DNA of 64,000 bases, taken from NCBI RefSeq assembly GCF_024802625.1, contig NZ_CP103371.1, positions 3,162,001 through 3,226,000 of the forward strand. The letters run 5' to 3'. Origin of the DNA: Massilia sp. H6. GTDB lineage: Bacteria > Pseudomonadota > Gammaproteobacteria > Burkholderiales > Burkholderiaceae_D. A program made the position numbers and the translations under genes. The number at the start of each line of letters is the position of its first letter. The stretch's first letter is position 1. The notes under the pieces are model-generated. The model ran no database searches, was not told where the DNA came from, and was given only the letters and a program-made list of their open reading frames with translations. Of the stretch, positions 1-8,441 are shown piece after piece.

Positions 1-1128
1 ACCCAGAAGCCAACCGTGCCGGCTGGCTTTACCGTCTCGGCGATCGCCACCGACCTGCAGATTCCGCGCCAGACCCTGGTGCTGCCCAATGGCGACATCC
101 TGGTCGCCGAAGGCCGCGGCGGCAAGGCGGCCAAGCTCAAACCAAAAGACGTGATTGCGGGCTATATCAAGTCGAAGGGCAATACCAAGGTCAAGAGCGG
201 CAACCGCCTGACCCTGCTGCGCGATGCCGATGGCGACGGCGTGTACGAACTCAAGACCGTTTTCGCCGACCAGCTCGACGCTCCTTACGGACTGGCCTTC
301 GCCAATAACAAGGTGTATGTCGCCAACCAGGGCGAGCTGGTCAGCTTCGATTACCAGCCAGGCCAGACCAAGGCCAGCGCTCCCCCCACCAGCATCGCCA
401 TGTTGCCGTCCGAGATCAACCACCACTGGACCAAGGCACTCACCATCAGTCCGGATGGCCGCTTCGCCTACGTCGGCATCGGCTCGAACAGCAATATCAC
501 CGAGCGCGGCATGGAAGCCGAGGTCGACCGCGCCGAGGTGTGGCAGATCGATGTCACTACCGGCGCCTACAAGCCGTATGCTACCGGCTTGCGCAATCCG
601 ACCGCCCTGGCGATCCAGCCGGGCACCGGACAGTTATGGACGGTGGTGAACGAACGCGACGAGCTGGGACCGGAACTGGTGCCCGATTACCTGACCTCGG
701 TGCGCGAAGGCGGCTTCTACGGCTGGCCCTACAGCTACTGGGGCCAGAACGTCGATGCCCGCGTCATGCCGCCGAATCCAAAGAAGGTGGCAGCCGCCAT
801 CAAACCCGACTACAGCCTGGGCTCGCACGTCGCCGCGCTGGGCCTGGATTTCTCGCAGGCCGTCATGGGCGAAAAATACGCCAATGGCGTATTCATCGGC
901 GAGCACGGCAGCTGGAACCGCGCTGTCCCGGTGGGTTACAAGGTCATCTTTGTGCCCTTCGCCAATGGCCGCCCGTCCGGCGCAGCGATCGACTTTGTCA
1001 CCGGTTTTCGGGATGCCGAGGGCAAGACGCGCGGCCGGCCAGTGGGCGTGACGGTCGATCCGCGCGGCGCGCTGATCGTGGCGGACGACCTGGCCAACGT
1101 CGTGTGGCGCGTCGTGCGCAATCCCTGA
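1..1128 (+). CDS. PQQ-dependent sugar dehydrogenase (glucose/sorbosone dehydrogenase family), 5' end missing
   Basis: The frame is open from base 1, so the N-terminus, probably with a signal peptide, lies outside the window. The visible 375 or so residues look like a six-bladed beta-propeller of the glucose/sorbosone dehydrogenase family. Typical pieces are LPNGDILVAEGRGG near the start, RNPTALAIQPGTGQLWTVVNERDELG in two halves around residues 195-220, the GFYGWPYSYWG segment, EHGSWNR, and a final blade ending ADDLANVVWRVV. Family members oxidise aldoses or sorbosone in the periplasm with PQQ, but many are uncharacterised and the substrate cannot be read from sequence. No terminal heme domain follows; the protein stops right after the propeller. 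The next gene on this strand is a very small membrane protein after a weak hairpin. Confidence 0.85.
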   Translation, partial: TQKPTVPAGFTVSAIATDLQIPRQTLVLPNGDILVAEGRGGKAAKLKPKDVIAGYIKSKGNTKVKSGNRLTLLRDADGDGVYELKTVFADQLDAPYGLAFANNKVYVANQGELVSFDYQPGQTKASAPPTSIAMLPSEINHHWTKALTISPDGRFAYVGIGSNSNITERGMEAEVDRAEVWQIDVTTGAYKPYATGLRNPTALAIQPGTGQLWTVVNERDELGPELVPDYLTSVREGGFYGWPYSYWGQNVDARVMPPNPKKVAAAIKPDYSLGSHVAALGLDFSQAVMGEKYANGVFIGEHGSWNRAVPVGYKVIFVPFANGRPSGAAIDFVTGFRDAEGKTRGRPVGVTVDPRGALIVADDLANVVWRVVRNP

Positions 1129-1141
1129 ACGCAGCTTGATC

Positions 1142-1165
1142 ACTGCCGCGCTTTCCTGCGGCAGT
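1142..1165 (+). terminator. Hairpin after the sugar dehydrogenase gene
   Basis: An 8-bp perfect stem, ACTGCCGC pairing with GCGGCAGT, lies 14 bases after the stop. No clean T-run follows, so it may be a weak terminator or an mRNA 3'-end stabiliser. Confidence 0.35.
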
Positions 1166-1294
1166 TATCAATAATATAAGCGTTCTGTTCGACAACGCAC
1201 GGAAGCCGGACCCACGGAAGAGCATGATGGCTTATCGGGAAAGCAAACGGCCAGACAGATTTGCAACTCCTCCACTCAAGCGTAAGGTCATCAC

Positions 1295-1444
1295 ATGTTA
1301 TATACCATTGCAATCGTTCTCCTCGTCCTGTGGCTGCTGGGCATGGTTACCTCTTTCGCCGCCGGCGGACTGATCCACATCCTGCTGGTCGTCGCCGTGA
1401 TCGTCATCCTGATCCGCGTGTTCAGCGGAAAAAAAGTGCTCTGA
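1295..1444 (+). CDS. Small Lmo0937-type (DUF5670) membrane protein, 49 aa
   Basis: ATG at 1295 opens a 49-codon frame. The product has two hydrophobic stretches, about residues 4-22 (IAIVLLVLWLLGMVTSFAA) and 26-42, joined by a glycine turn, with a short basic tail RVFSGKKVL. This is the pattern of the Lmo0937 / DUF5670 family of tiny inner-membrane proteins, frequent in Burkholderiales and often found with stress genes; no function is established. It is followed 19 bases later by a strong intrinsic terminator, which supports it as a stand-alone expressed gene. Its 5' leader of about 165 bases has no other gene. Confidence 0.75.
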   Translation: MLYTIAIVLLVLWLLGMVTSFAAGGLIHILLVVAVIVILIRVFSGKKVL

Positions 1445-1463
1445 CGACTTCCTGCTGGTAAAC

Positions 1464-1508
1464 AAAAGGCCGGATCCCTTTGGGCTCCGGCCTTTTGTTT
1501 TATTTTTT
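1464..1508 (+). terminator. Intrinsic terminator of the small membrane protein gene
   Basis: Stem AAAAGGCCGGA / TCCGGCCTTTT with an 11-base loop, followed by a T-rich tail (TGTTTTATTTTTT). The A-rich 5' side makes it potentially active in both directions, also serving the GNAT gene that ends at 1529 on the other strand. Confidence 0.85.
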
Positions 1509-1528
1509 AAGCATCAGGGCGCGCGTTC

Positions 1529-2047
1529 TTACCCTCGCGGCGCATGACACTCGAAATGCAAGCGGTCATGCCACCCGCCCCCATGCTCGAAGCTGCGCCG
1601 CGAATGCCCGAACTGGACAAATCCATTGCGCAGCAATACGCGCGCCGATGCCAGGTTGTCGATCCGGCAGTCGGCCTCGATCCTGGCCAGGCGCAGCTTG
1701 CCGAAGGCGATGCCGAGCAGTTGGCGTACCGCTTCGCTGGCGCAGCCCTTGCCGCAGGCCGATTCGGCAATGCGGTAGCCCAGCACGGCCGAGTGAAAAT
1801 GTGCCCGCTTCACCGCGCTCAGGTTGGCCCTGCCCAGGATCGTCCCGTTGTCGTCCTTGAGCAGATACTGGTATCCACGGTCGACCATGGCGTCGGCCAT
1901 GGCACTGCTGATCGAGGCTTGCACGCCATCGAGCCCATAGTAGCCGGCGGGACGGGCATTGATTGTCGCCTCGAAAAACCTGCGATTGTCCAGCTCGAAG
2001 GCCAGCAGCGCTGCGGCGTCGGCATGGGTGGGCGGGAACAGCGTCAT
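1529..2047 (-). CDS. GNAT-family N-acetyltransferase (RimJ/RimL type)
   Basis: A 172-residue protein. The ATG at 2047 overlaps the stop of the upstream hydroxylase gene (ATGA), which decides the start over a longer frame. The fold reads as GNAT: a beta-strand pair around [16 protein letters not shown], then [27 protein letters not shown], the acetyl-CoA loop (normally Q/R-x-x-G-x-G/A, here GKGCAS), followed by [30 protein letters not shown], the typical RimJ-like strand 5 and helix with asparagines before the last arm. It probably acetylates a protein N-terminus or a small amine; the substrate is unknown. Translational coupling to the Fur-boxed hydroxylase suggests joint expression under low iron. 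The GNAT call is firm, the substrate is not. Confidence 0.85.
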   Translation of the reverse strand: MTLFPPTHADAAALLAFELDNRRFFEATINARPAGYYGLDGVQASISSAMADAMVDRGYQYLLKDDNGTILGRANLSAVKRAHFHSAVLGYRIAESACGKGCASEAVRQLLGIAFGKLRLARIEADCRIDNLASARVLLRNGFVQFGHSRRSFEHGGGWHDRLHFECHAPRG

Positions 2048-2730
2048 GCTACCTCCGCCCACATTCGCAGCAGGTTGTGATAATGCCCGGTGAGCCCGAC
2101 GGTCTGCGCGCTCTCGCCATGCGCTGCGCGCAGTTGCTGGATGTTGGTATCGAGTTCGAACAGCAGCGCCCGCTTGGCGTCGTCGCGCACCATGCTCTGG
2201 GTCCAGAGAAACGATGCCAGGCGCTCGCCGCGCGTGACCGGCAGCACCTGGTGCAGGCTCCCCGACGGGTAGACGATTGCGTCCCCGGCCGGCAGCTTGA
2301 CCTGGTGGGTGCCGTAGGCATCGGCCACCTCGAGTTCGCCGCCGTCATAGTCGTCGGGCGCGCTCAGGAACACCGTGGTCGAGACATCGGCCCGCACGGG
2401 CGGCAAGCCGCCGCGCTGGGCGCGCACCGCGCCATCGACGTGCGGGCCGTAGTGTTCTCCCCCGCCGTAGGCATTGAAGTACGGTGCCAGCACGCGCAGC
2501 GGTAGCACGCCCGCAAAGAACAGCGGGTTGGCGAGCAAGGCCGCACTGACCATCTGCCCGAGCTCGACGCTGAGGGGCGAGCCTTCCCTGAGCTGGCGGT
2601 TGCGCTTGACCGGGGCGCCTTGCGCGCCGACGCTTTCGCGGCCGTCGACCCAGTCGGGCGCCGCTTCCATGCGCGCGCGCATCGCCGAAACCTGTTCGGG
2701 TGTCAGCACGCCGGGGATATGCAGCATCAT
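2044..2730 (-). CDS. piuC: Fe(II)/2-oxoglutarate-dependent PKHD-type hydroxylase, PiuC family
   Basis: A 228-residue protein of the PKHD-type dioxygenase family (PiuC/YbiX). The start [21 protein letters not shown] fits the family N-terminus. The iron ligands are visible: HVDGAV supplies His and Asp near residue 120, a distal His in the [17 protein letters not shown] segment near residue 180 completes the facial triad, and the following Arg is the usual 2-oxoglutarate anchor. PiuC proteins are encoded beside TonB siderophore receptors (piuA/fiu) and are induced by iron limitation; their chemical role is unsettled. Here a perfect Fur dyad lies 35-55 bases upstream, and a Fiu-like receptor lies beyond the intervening DUF2863 gene. 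The stop overlaps the GNAT start. Confidence 0.9.
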   Translation of the reverse strand: MMLHIPGVLTPEQVSAMRARMEAAPDWVDGRESVGAQGAPVKRNRQLREGSPLSVELGQMVSAALLANPLFFAGVLPLRVLAPYFNAYGGGEHYGPHVDGAVRAQRGGLPPVRADVSTTVFLSAPDDYDGGELEVADAYGTHQVKLPAGDAIVYPSGSLHQVLPVTRGERLASFLWTQSMVRDDAKRALLFELDTNIQQLRAAHGESAQTVGLTGHYHNLLRMWAEVA

Positions 2731-2765
2731 GGGCCTATCCTTCTTGATCTGTGAACAAGTAAGTT

Positions 2766-2784
2766 AATGAGAACTATTCTCATT
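2766..2784. promoter_or_regulatory. Fur box upstream of piuC
   Basis: A perfect 8+3+8 dyad, AATGAGAA-CTA-TTCTCATT, closely matching the Fur consensus. It lies 36 bases upstream of the piuC start and also within the divergent leader of the DUF2863 gene. Confidence 0.88.
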
Positions 2785-2953
2785 ATCGATTCTATCCAGC
2801 CTTTTTGCAAGCGCCAACGCGCCGTGCTCCAGAGTTTGGTCCGGTACAGGGCGAGCTTGTGTCATGGCATGTAGCTGAATCAACTACAATAACCGAGACA
2901 AGGGTTTATCATGACCTTCAAGACCATCCACCAAAAAGAGAACCCCCAGCGCC

Positions 2954-4207
2954 ATGCGTCGTCCTTCCAAAGATTCAACTCCGAAACTGTCCGTCGAAAG
3001 CCAGCGTCTCGTCAGCGTCGCGCAAGCCATCATGCAGGCCGCCAGCCGCGTCGAGGAACGGACCTGGGAACGCCAGCTGGACACGCAACTGCAAAAGTTG
3101 CTTAAAACTAATCACCAGGACAGCATTGACGCCGCGCTGAACGCCCTCTTCAAGGACGATCTCGCTTCGTACGACGTGCTGATGGATGCGGTCGAGGCGG
3201 TCAGCGAGTCCGCTACCATGGTGGAACAGCTGGACGGCAAGGAAGTGACCTGGCAGGCCCTGCTGGTAGCTGCGCCGGTGCTTGCCTGGACCCGTTTTAA
3301 TATCGCTTCGGGCAATATGCCCAACGAGATGCTGGCCACCTTGCAGGCGCACTTCTCGGCCCACCTGCTGGCCGCCGACACCCGCATTGCCATGTCGCCC
3401 AGCCTGTACTCGATCGACCAGCTGCCGCGCACCCATGCCGAAACCTATGCGCTGACCCACAAGCTGGCCGCGGCTGCTCACAAGGGCGGCGCGGTCAAGC
3501 CGGCCGCGCAGGCCGAGGAAACCGCGCCTTTCCTGGCCGACACCCGCTACCTGCTGGTGGCGGTCATCGCGCCGCAGGGTGCACCGATGTTCCGCTGGCA
3601 AGAACCACAGCATCACATCGGTTTTGCCGATGAGCGCAACCGCGCACTGGAGCAATGGCGCGCCCAGGGTACCGCCAACATCGCCCGCCTGCTGCCGGGC
3701 TGCGGCGTCGAGCTGCTGCTGCCGGAGGCCTATTATGTGGCTTGCCGCGAAGCAGACAAGCTGATCCGCCCGATCTCGATCCGCGCTGCCGTGCACTACC
3801 TGACCCATACGCTCGACGTCGAAGCCTCCGACCTGCGCGCCGTCATTGCCGGCTTCGGCGAAGAAGCCGCGGATATCCAGATCGACGAATACCGCGTGTC
3901 GTTCACGATCCGCCAGGACACCGACGTCATGTATGGCATCGTCTGGCCGCTCTACGGCCAGGAAGACGAAAACGGCACGCCGATGGAAGGTCCGTTTGCC
4001 ATCGGCCCGGCCGCGCCCACCCCGATCAACGACATCGTGGCCCACCTCAACGAGGCCGGCATTTCGCATATCAAACGCATCGGTGAACGCTATGTCGCCG
4101 AGTATTGCGACGACTGCGGCGCGCCGCTGTTCGCCGATCCGACCGGCGAACTGGTGCATGCCGAGATGCCGGAAGATGCCCCCGCAGGAACCGAACACTT
4201 CCATTAA
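2954..4207 (+). CDS. DUF2863 family protein, 417 aa
   Basis: A soluble protein, divergent from piuC, that I recognise as the betaproteobacterial DUF2863 family, which has no assigned function. It has an Arg/Lys-rich start, an alpha-helical N-terminal half (residues about 15-170, with QAIMQAASRVEERTWERQL) and an alpha/beta C-terminal half. The end carries YCDDCGAPLFADPTGELVHAEM, a lone CxxC pair that may bind metal or be redox active. No signal peptide or membrane segment is seen. It sits alone on the plus strand between two Fur-controlled minus-strand genes, so its leader overlaps the piuC regulatory region. Whether it responds to iron is unknown. No RBS stands out: AAGAGAA lies about 15 bases before the ATG. 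Confidence 0.75.
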   Translation: MRRPSKDSTPKLSVESQRLVSVAQAIMQAASRVEERTWERQLDTQLQKLLKTNHQDSIDAALNALFKDDLASYDVLMDAVEAVSESATMVEQLDGKEVTWQALLVAAPVLAWTRFNIASGNMPNEMLATLQAHFSAHLLAADTRIAMSPSLYSIDQLPRTHAETYALTHKLAAAAHKGGAVKPAAQAEETAPFLADTRYLLVAVIAPQGAPMFRWQEPQHHIGFADERNRALEQWRAQGTANIARLLPGCGVELLLPEAYYVACREADKLIRPISIRAAVHYLTHTLDVEASDLRAVIAGFGEEAADIQIDEYRVSFTIRQDTDVMYGIVWPLYGQEDENGTPMEGPFAIGPAAPTPINDIVAHLNEAGISHIKRIGERYVAEYCDDCGAPLFADPTGELVHAEMPEDAPAGTEHFH

Positions 4208-4252
4208 TGCGGCTGCGCAGGCCGGTGCCTTGGCCCGGTCCGGCGCCAGGCG

Positions 4253-6524
4253 CTAGAACCTGAAGTTAGCCGTCAGGCTCGCCGCGCGCGGCGCTCCCGG
4301 GGTGTAGCGGTAGCCGCTCTTGTTGATGGCTGCCACGTAAGCTTCGTCGCCCAGGTTATAGACGTTCAGGCGCAGGTCCAGGTGGGCATTGATGCGGTAC
4401 GAGGCCATGGCGTCGACTACCCAGTACGAACCGGCGTGGACCGGAGTGCCGATGGCGCCGTCGGTGCCGCGCATCAGCTTGTCGCTGAAGCGGGCGCCAC
4501 CGCCCACGGTCAAGCCGTGCCCCAGGTCATACGAGGTCCAGGCCGTGAACGCGCTCTTGGGCGTGTAGGTGAGCGTGTTCTCACCCGCCGCGGTCACGAT
4601 GCGACCGGCTTCGACGCTGGTATCCATGACCAGGTAGCCTGCGCTGAGCAGCCAGCCCGGCGACAGTTCGCCGGTTGCGCCCAGCTCGATGCCCTGCACG
4701 CGCTTCTTGCCGGTCTGGTAGTAGCGCAGGTCGACCGGGTCTTGCTCGACTTCATTTTTTACTTCAGTGCGGAACAGCGCGCCCGACAGCGACAGCTTCT
4801 GCCGCAGCAAGTCGAGCTTGCCGCCGATTTCGCGGCTCATGGTCTCCTGCGGACGGTAGATCGGGTTCTGGGCGTTGTTGGCATTGCCCGACACGGTGAA
4901 ACTCGATCCCGGAGGCAGCTTCGAACTCGCCACCATCGCATACACACTGCTGTTGGCGGTCGGCTTGTACAGCAAGGATGCCTTGCCGTTGACCAGCGTG
5001 TCGCCCACCGTAAAGTGGGTTGGCTCCAGTACATCGTTGACTAGCGCCACCACCGTATAGTCGCCACTGTAATGGTCGAGACGCACGCCGCCATGGAAGA
5101 TCCAGCGCTGGCCGAACTTGACGGTGTCGAAGACATACAGGCTCTGGGTGTCGATCCTGCCTTCTCGATAGGCGCCGCTGCGGACGGGATTGAATCCGGT
5201 CACCGGGTCGCGCGGGTTCGGGCGGTATAGATTGGCGGCCGGCATGCTGCCCAGGCTGGCCGGAAAATAGCCCTGGTTGAGCTGGCTTTCGCTGGTCATT
5301 TCCAGGCCTGTCACCAAGGTGTGCGCCAGCGCGCCGGTGGCGAATTGCGACGTCAATGTGGTCTGGTTGGTCAGGATCTTGTTCTCCTGGTCCTTGATGG
5401 TGCGGATGTTGCGCGCCACGGTCCAGGTGGAAGGATCGCCCTGCAGCGGCGTCTTGAGGTTGCTTGCATTGGCCAGCCAGGAGGTCAACAAATAGTGCTG
5501 GCTGGTCTTGCCGTAGCGGCTGATGTTCTGCAGGCGCAGCTTGGGTGAGAATTCATGCTCGACTCGTACGGTGGCCATGTCGGCCTTGATCCGGTCGTAG
5601 TCTGCCGTGGAACCGTAAAAATTCTTCGGGTCCACTGCTGCTGCGGAGGAAACAAAAGGTCGGGCCGGATCTGGACTGGTGTAGCCCGGCAAACCAAGTG
5701 TGGACACGCCACCGTCCGGAACGTTGTCTTGATCCACATGCAGAAAATCCGCATGCACGCGGGTCTGGCCGTTCAGGCCGAAACCGAGGCTCGGCGCCAG
5801 CGCCCAGCGCCCAGCGCTTGCTGTTTACCACATCGCGCGCCGGATTGCCGGCGTCCTGGGCTAGCACGTTCAGGCGCAAGGCGACGCCGGTTTCTCCGTC
5901 GAGCACCGTATTAAGGTCGGCCGTCGCCCGCTTTTGCGCGGCGCTGCCGCCGGTCAGCGAGGCATTGGCTGACCGCGCCATGTGCGCTTTCTTGCTCACC
6001 AGATTAACCGAGCCGGTCGGCGAGCCACGGCCATTGTCGGTACCGGCCGGGCCCTTGACGACGTCGATCTGCTCCAGGTTGAAGACATCGCGCGAGACCG
6101 ATCCGACGTCGCGCACGCCGTCGACAAAAATGCTGCCCGAAGTGTCGAACCCGCGCATGAAGATTGCATCCCCGGTATTCGTGTTGCCGTTCTCGCCCAG
6201 AAAGAAAGCGCCCACGCCCGGGGTGTTGCGCAGCGCTTCGGTCAGGGTCAGTGCCCCCTGCTGCTCGTAGAGTTCTTTCGTGATGACCTGAACCGACTGG
6301 GCGGTATCGACCAATTTCTCGGTATATTTCGGCGACGATGCGTATTCGGCGCGCACCGCGTTGCCGGCCTTGCCGACGATTTCGACCGTCGTGGCCGGCG
6401 CGATGTTGTCGGCTGCCGCAATGCCCACCTCGTTCGCATGCGCTGCGATCGGCATCGATACTGCCGCCAGGACAGTACCCATGACGGGAGAATGGCGGTG
6501 TTTGCGGCTTTTTATTGTATGCAT
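4253..6524 (-). pseudogene. TonB-dependent siderophore receptor (Fiu/PiuA-like), frame broken by a 7-bp repeat
   Basis: Two overlapping minus-strand frames make one outer-membrane receptor. The 5' part (from ATG 6524) has a signal peptide ending near AAHANE, a signalling/plug domain with the TonB-box region, and the plug motifs FMRGFDTSGSIFVDGVRD and VVKGPAGTDNGRGSPTGSVN. The 3' part (to 4253) is the beta-barrel, ending in the outer-membrane signature ANFRF. The frames fail to join at 5797-5817, where the heptamer CCAGCGC (minus strand GCGCTGG) occurs three times. Removing one copy restores NSKRWALAPSLGFGLNGQ and a single frame of 754 codons, the normal length for catecholate receptors. I infer a phase-variable or recently inactivated gene, or a sequencing error. 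A Fur box lies upstream. Confidence 0.85.
5797..5817. repeat. Heptanucleotide tandem repeat (3 x CCAGCGC) in the receptor gene
   Basis: Three exact head-to-tail copies of a 7-mer at the point where the receptor reading frame shifts. Two copies would give an open frame; three copies put the barrel out of frame. Confidence 0.95.
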
Positions 6525-6616
6525 ACGAACATTTCCTTAATGATCAAAGAGGGGGAATCCCACGACGGGATGGGTCATCAATGAAAATTATTGTAAAGAA
6601 AATATCCGGTCAAGTA

Positions 6617-6641
6617 AATGAGAATCATTATTATTCGCATT
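6617..6641. promoter_or_regulatory. Fur box upstream of the TonB receptor
   Basis: The sequence AATGAGAATCATTATTATTC and the bases that follow form overlapping GATAAT-type hexamers on both strands, as in Fur sites. It lies about 95 bases upstream of the receptor ATG on the minus strand. Confidence 0.75.
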
Positions 6642-6667
6642 CACAAAAAAGCATGGTCATGACGGAC

Positions 6668-6699
6668 GTCGGCAAGTCGGCAAGTCGGCAAGTCGGCAA
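6668..6699. repeat. Octanucleotide tandem repeat (4 x GTCGGCAA)
   Basis: Four exact copies of an 8-mer, followed by a partial fifth (G then CAGCC). It lies about 27 bases beyond the receptor Fur box on the far side from the gene, and about 105 bases past the 3' end of the serine hydrolase gene. Confidence 0.95.
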
Positions 6700-6803
6700 G
6701 CAGCCGGTGCTCGATGCCAGGTAGTGGACTAAGGGAAGAGTACAGGCCCGCGCCAGGCATCGGGACCATGACCTGGCTTGGGCTGCTGCTGCTGGTGCTA
6801 GTG

Positions 6804-7967
6804 CTAGTGCCGGATGCTCGCGACTACCTTGGCGGCGAAGTCGGCGGCATTGCCTGCATGCCAGCGCCAGACGATCACGAGATCGTGATCCGGTGAGATG
6901 ACGATGGAGTTGCTGCCCGCCCCCAGCGCCGCGTAGGCATTGGCTGGAAGGCCAGGCAGGTTCTTGCCTTTTGTATTAAGCCACCACAGGTAGCCATAGT
7001 CCGGCCCGTGCGCGCTTGGGCGCAAGGCGGCTTGCACATAGTCTGGCGCAATGATCTGCTTGCCTTTCCATGCCCCGCCCCGCAGCCACAGGTAGCCGAA
7101 GCGGGCCAAGTCCCAGGAGTCGATCCACATGCCGCCACCCCAGCGGGTGCCGCCACTGACCGAGGGCACCTGCTTGCCGTTCAGGTCGACGTAGCTGTTA
7201 TGGTAAGGCACCCATTTCCAGCTGTTCGATGCACCGATTGGGTCCATCACCTGCTGCTGGAACACCTCGGGCAGCGCTTGCCCGAACACGCGCAGCAGCG
7301 ACAGTGCGAAACGGTTAATGCGCACGTCGTTGTATTCGTAGAAGCTGCCGGGCGGCCCCAGCACGCGCGGTTTGCGCTCGCCCGCGCCAAAGGCGGCCTT
7401 GCCGATGAAGTCGGCGTTCTTGCCGAACAGGCTGCCTTCCCATTCCGTTTCCTGCTGCAGATGCTGCTTCCAGGTAATCGCGGCGTTCTGGGCAGAAGCA
7501 TAGCCGCCGTCGTCTACCCGTCTGGCCACCGGCTCGTCGACCTGGATGCGGCCGTCGCGTACGGCCACCCCGGCGACGGTGGCCAGCATGCTCTTGGCTA
7601 CTGAATAAGTCGGGTCGACAAAGTGTGTGTCGCCAAACTGCGCCACCACATACCCTTTGTAGATAACCAGGCCGGAACTGGCGGCGCGCCGGGTCGGCAT
7701 CGAGCCAAGGCGGGAACCGAACGTCGCCTCCTGGTCGGAAAAATCGACTGCGCGCGTGGTTTCGCGCGACTGCGCGAACTGCACGGCGGCCGCTAGCGCG
7801 GCCGGATCCATGCCGAGCTCGGCGGGCGACTTGCGGGCCCACTCGCCTGGCGGCGGAAAATAAGGTGCAGGCCCGCTTGCTCGGGCCAGAGCGCCTGCGC
7901 CGGCCACGGCCGGCAGCAGTGCGCCCAAGGCCAGGGCCAGCATGCCGCGGCGGGACAAGACAGTCAT
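6804..7967 (-). CDS. Serine hydrolase of the beta-lactamase/penicillin-binding (class C-like) family
   Basis: A 387-residue protein. The ATG at 7967 overlaps the CYTH gene stop (ATGA) and gives a twin-arginine-like signal, SRRGMLALALGALLPAVAG, so the enzyme is probably exported. The active-site SxxK is YSVAKSM near residue 125. The Tyr motif is likely YEYNDVRIN (Y-x-N type) and the C-terminal part has the WWLNTKGKNLPGLPANAYAA stretch of esterase-like members. Such proteins are esterases, amidases or D-aminopeptidases more often than true beta-lactamases, and nothing here points to antibiotic hydrolysis. It is the last gene of the group formed with the CYTH and M14 genes. Confidence 0.85.
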   Translation of the reverse strand: MTVLSRRGMLALALGALLPAVAGAGALARASGPAPYFPPPGEWARKSPAELGMDPAALAAAVQFAQSRETTRAVDFSDQEATFGSRLGSMPTRRAASSGLVIYKGYVVAQFGDTHFVDPTYSVAKSMLATVAGVAVRDGRIQVDEPVARRVDDGGYASAQNAAITWKQHLQQETEWEGSLFGKNADFIGKAAFGAGERKPRVLGPPGSFYEYNDVRINRFALSLLRVFGQALPEVFQQQVMDPIGASNSWKWVPYHNSYVDLNGKQVPSVSGGTRWGGGMWIDSWDLARFGYLWLRGGAWKGKQIIAPDYVQAALRPSAHGPDYGYLWWLNTKGKNLPGLPANAYAALGAGSNSIVISPDHDLVIVWRWHAGNAADFAAKVVASIRH

Positions 7968-8437
7968 GCAGTAGTCCATTGGGAAAAAGGCAAACGGATC
8001 AGGCTGGAGTTGTAGTAGCGCTGCTCGCCGGTGACTTCCTGGCCGACCCAGTCGGGTTTGTCGAAAGCGGCGTCTTCCGAGGGCAACTCGATTTCGGCCA
8101 CCACCAGGCCTGCGTTCTCGCCCAGGAATTCATCGACTTCCCAGGTGAAGCCGGCGTGTTCGATACGGCGCCGTATTTTCTCGACCAGCGGGCGCTCGCA
8201 CAGCATGTCGAGCATTTCCTCGGCCTCTCGCAGCGCAATGGGGTATTCCCACTCGCCCCGGCTGGCGCCAACAGTCTTGCTCTTGATGGTGAGCAGGCCG
8301 GCATCGCCTTCGACGCGCACGCGCACCGTGCGCGCCGGGTCGGCGTTGAGGTAGCCCTGGCGCAGCCGGGTCGCCACGCCGAGACCGCGCCAGGCATCGC
8401 CGGCGACCAGGAACTTGCGCTCGATCTCGACGCCCAT
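7964..8437 (-). CDS. CYTH domain protein (inorganic triphosphatase / class IV cyclase-like)
   Basis: A 157-residue protein. The start MGVEIERKFLV carries the CYTH signature ExExK at residues 4-8. Further charged tunnel residues are seen in TVRVRVEGDAGLLTIKSK, RGEWEYPIALREAEEML and GFTWEVDEFLGENAGLVVAEIELP, in the usual strand order. Small bacterial CYTH proteins mainly hydrolyse tripolyphosphate; some make cAMP. The start is 4 bases after the M14 peptidase stop, which argues against longer frames, and the stop overlaps the serine hydrolase start. The domain call is firm; the substrate is inferred from the family. Confidence 0.9.
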   Translation of the reverse strand: MGVEIERKFLVAGDAWRGLGVATRLRQGYLNADPARTVRVRVEGDAGLLTIKSKTVGASRGEWEYPIALREAEEMLDMLCERPLVEKIRRRIEHAGFTWEVDEFLGENAGLVVAEIELPSEDAAFDKPDWVGQEVTGEQRYYNSSLIRLPFSQWTTA

Positions 8438-8441
8438 CGGC

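Noticed and set aside
2975-4204. A 409-codon minus-strand open frame
   Set aside because: Exact antisense shadow of the DUF2863 gene, with His/Gly/Arg-rich composition typical of shadows.
6804-7967. Antibiotic-resistance beta-lactamase
   Set aside because: Only the general SxxK fold is seen, in an operon with peptidase and CYTH genes; such proteins are mostly esterases or peptidases.
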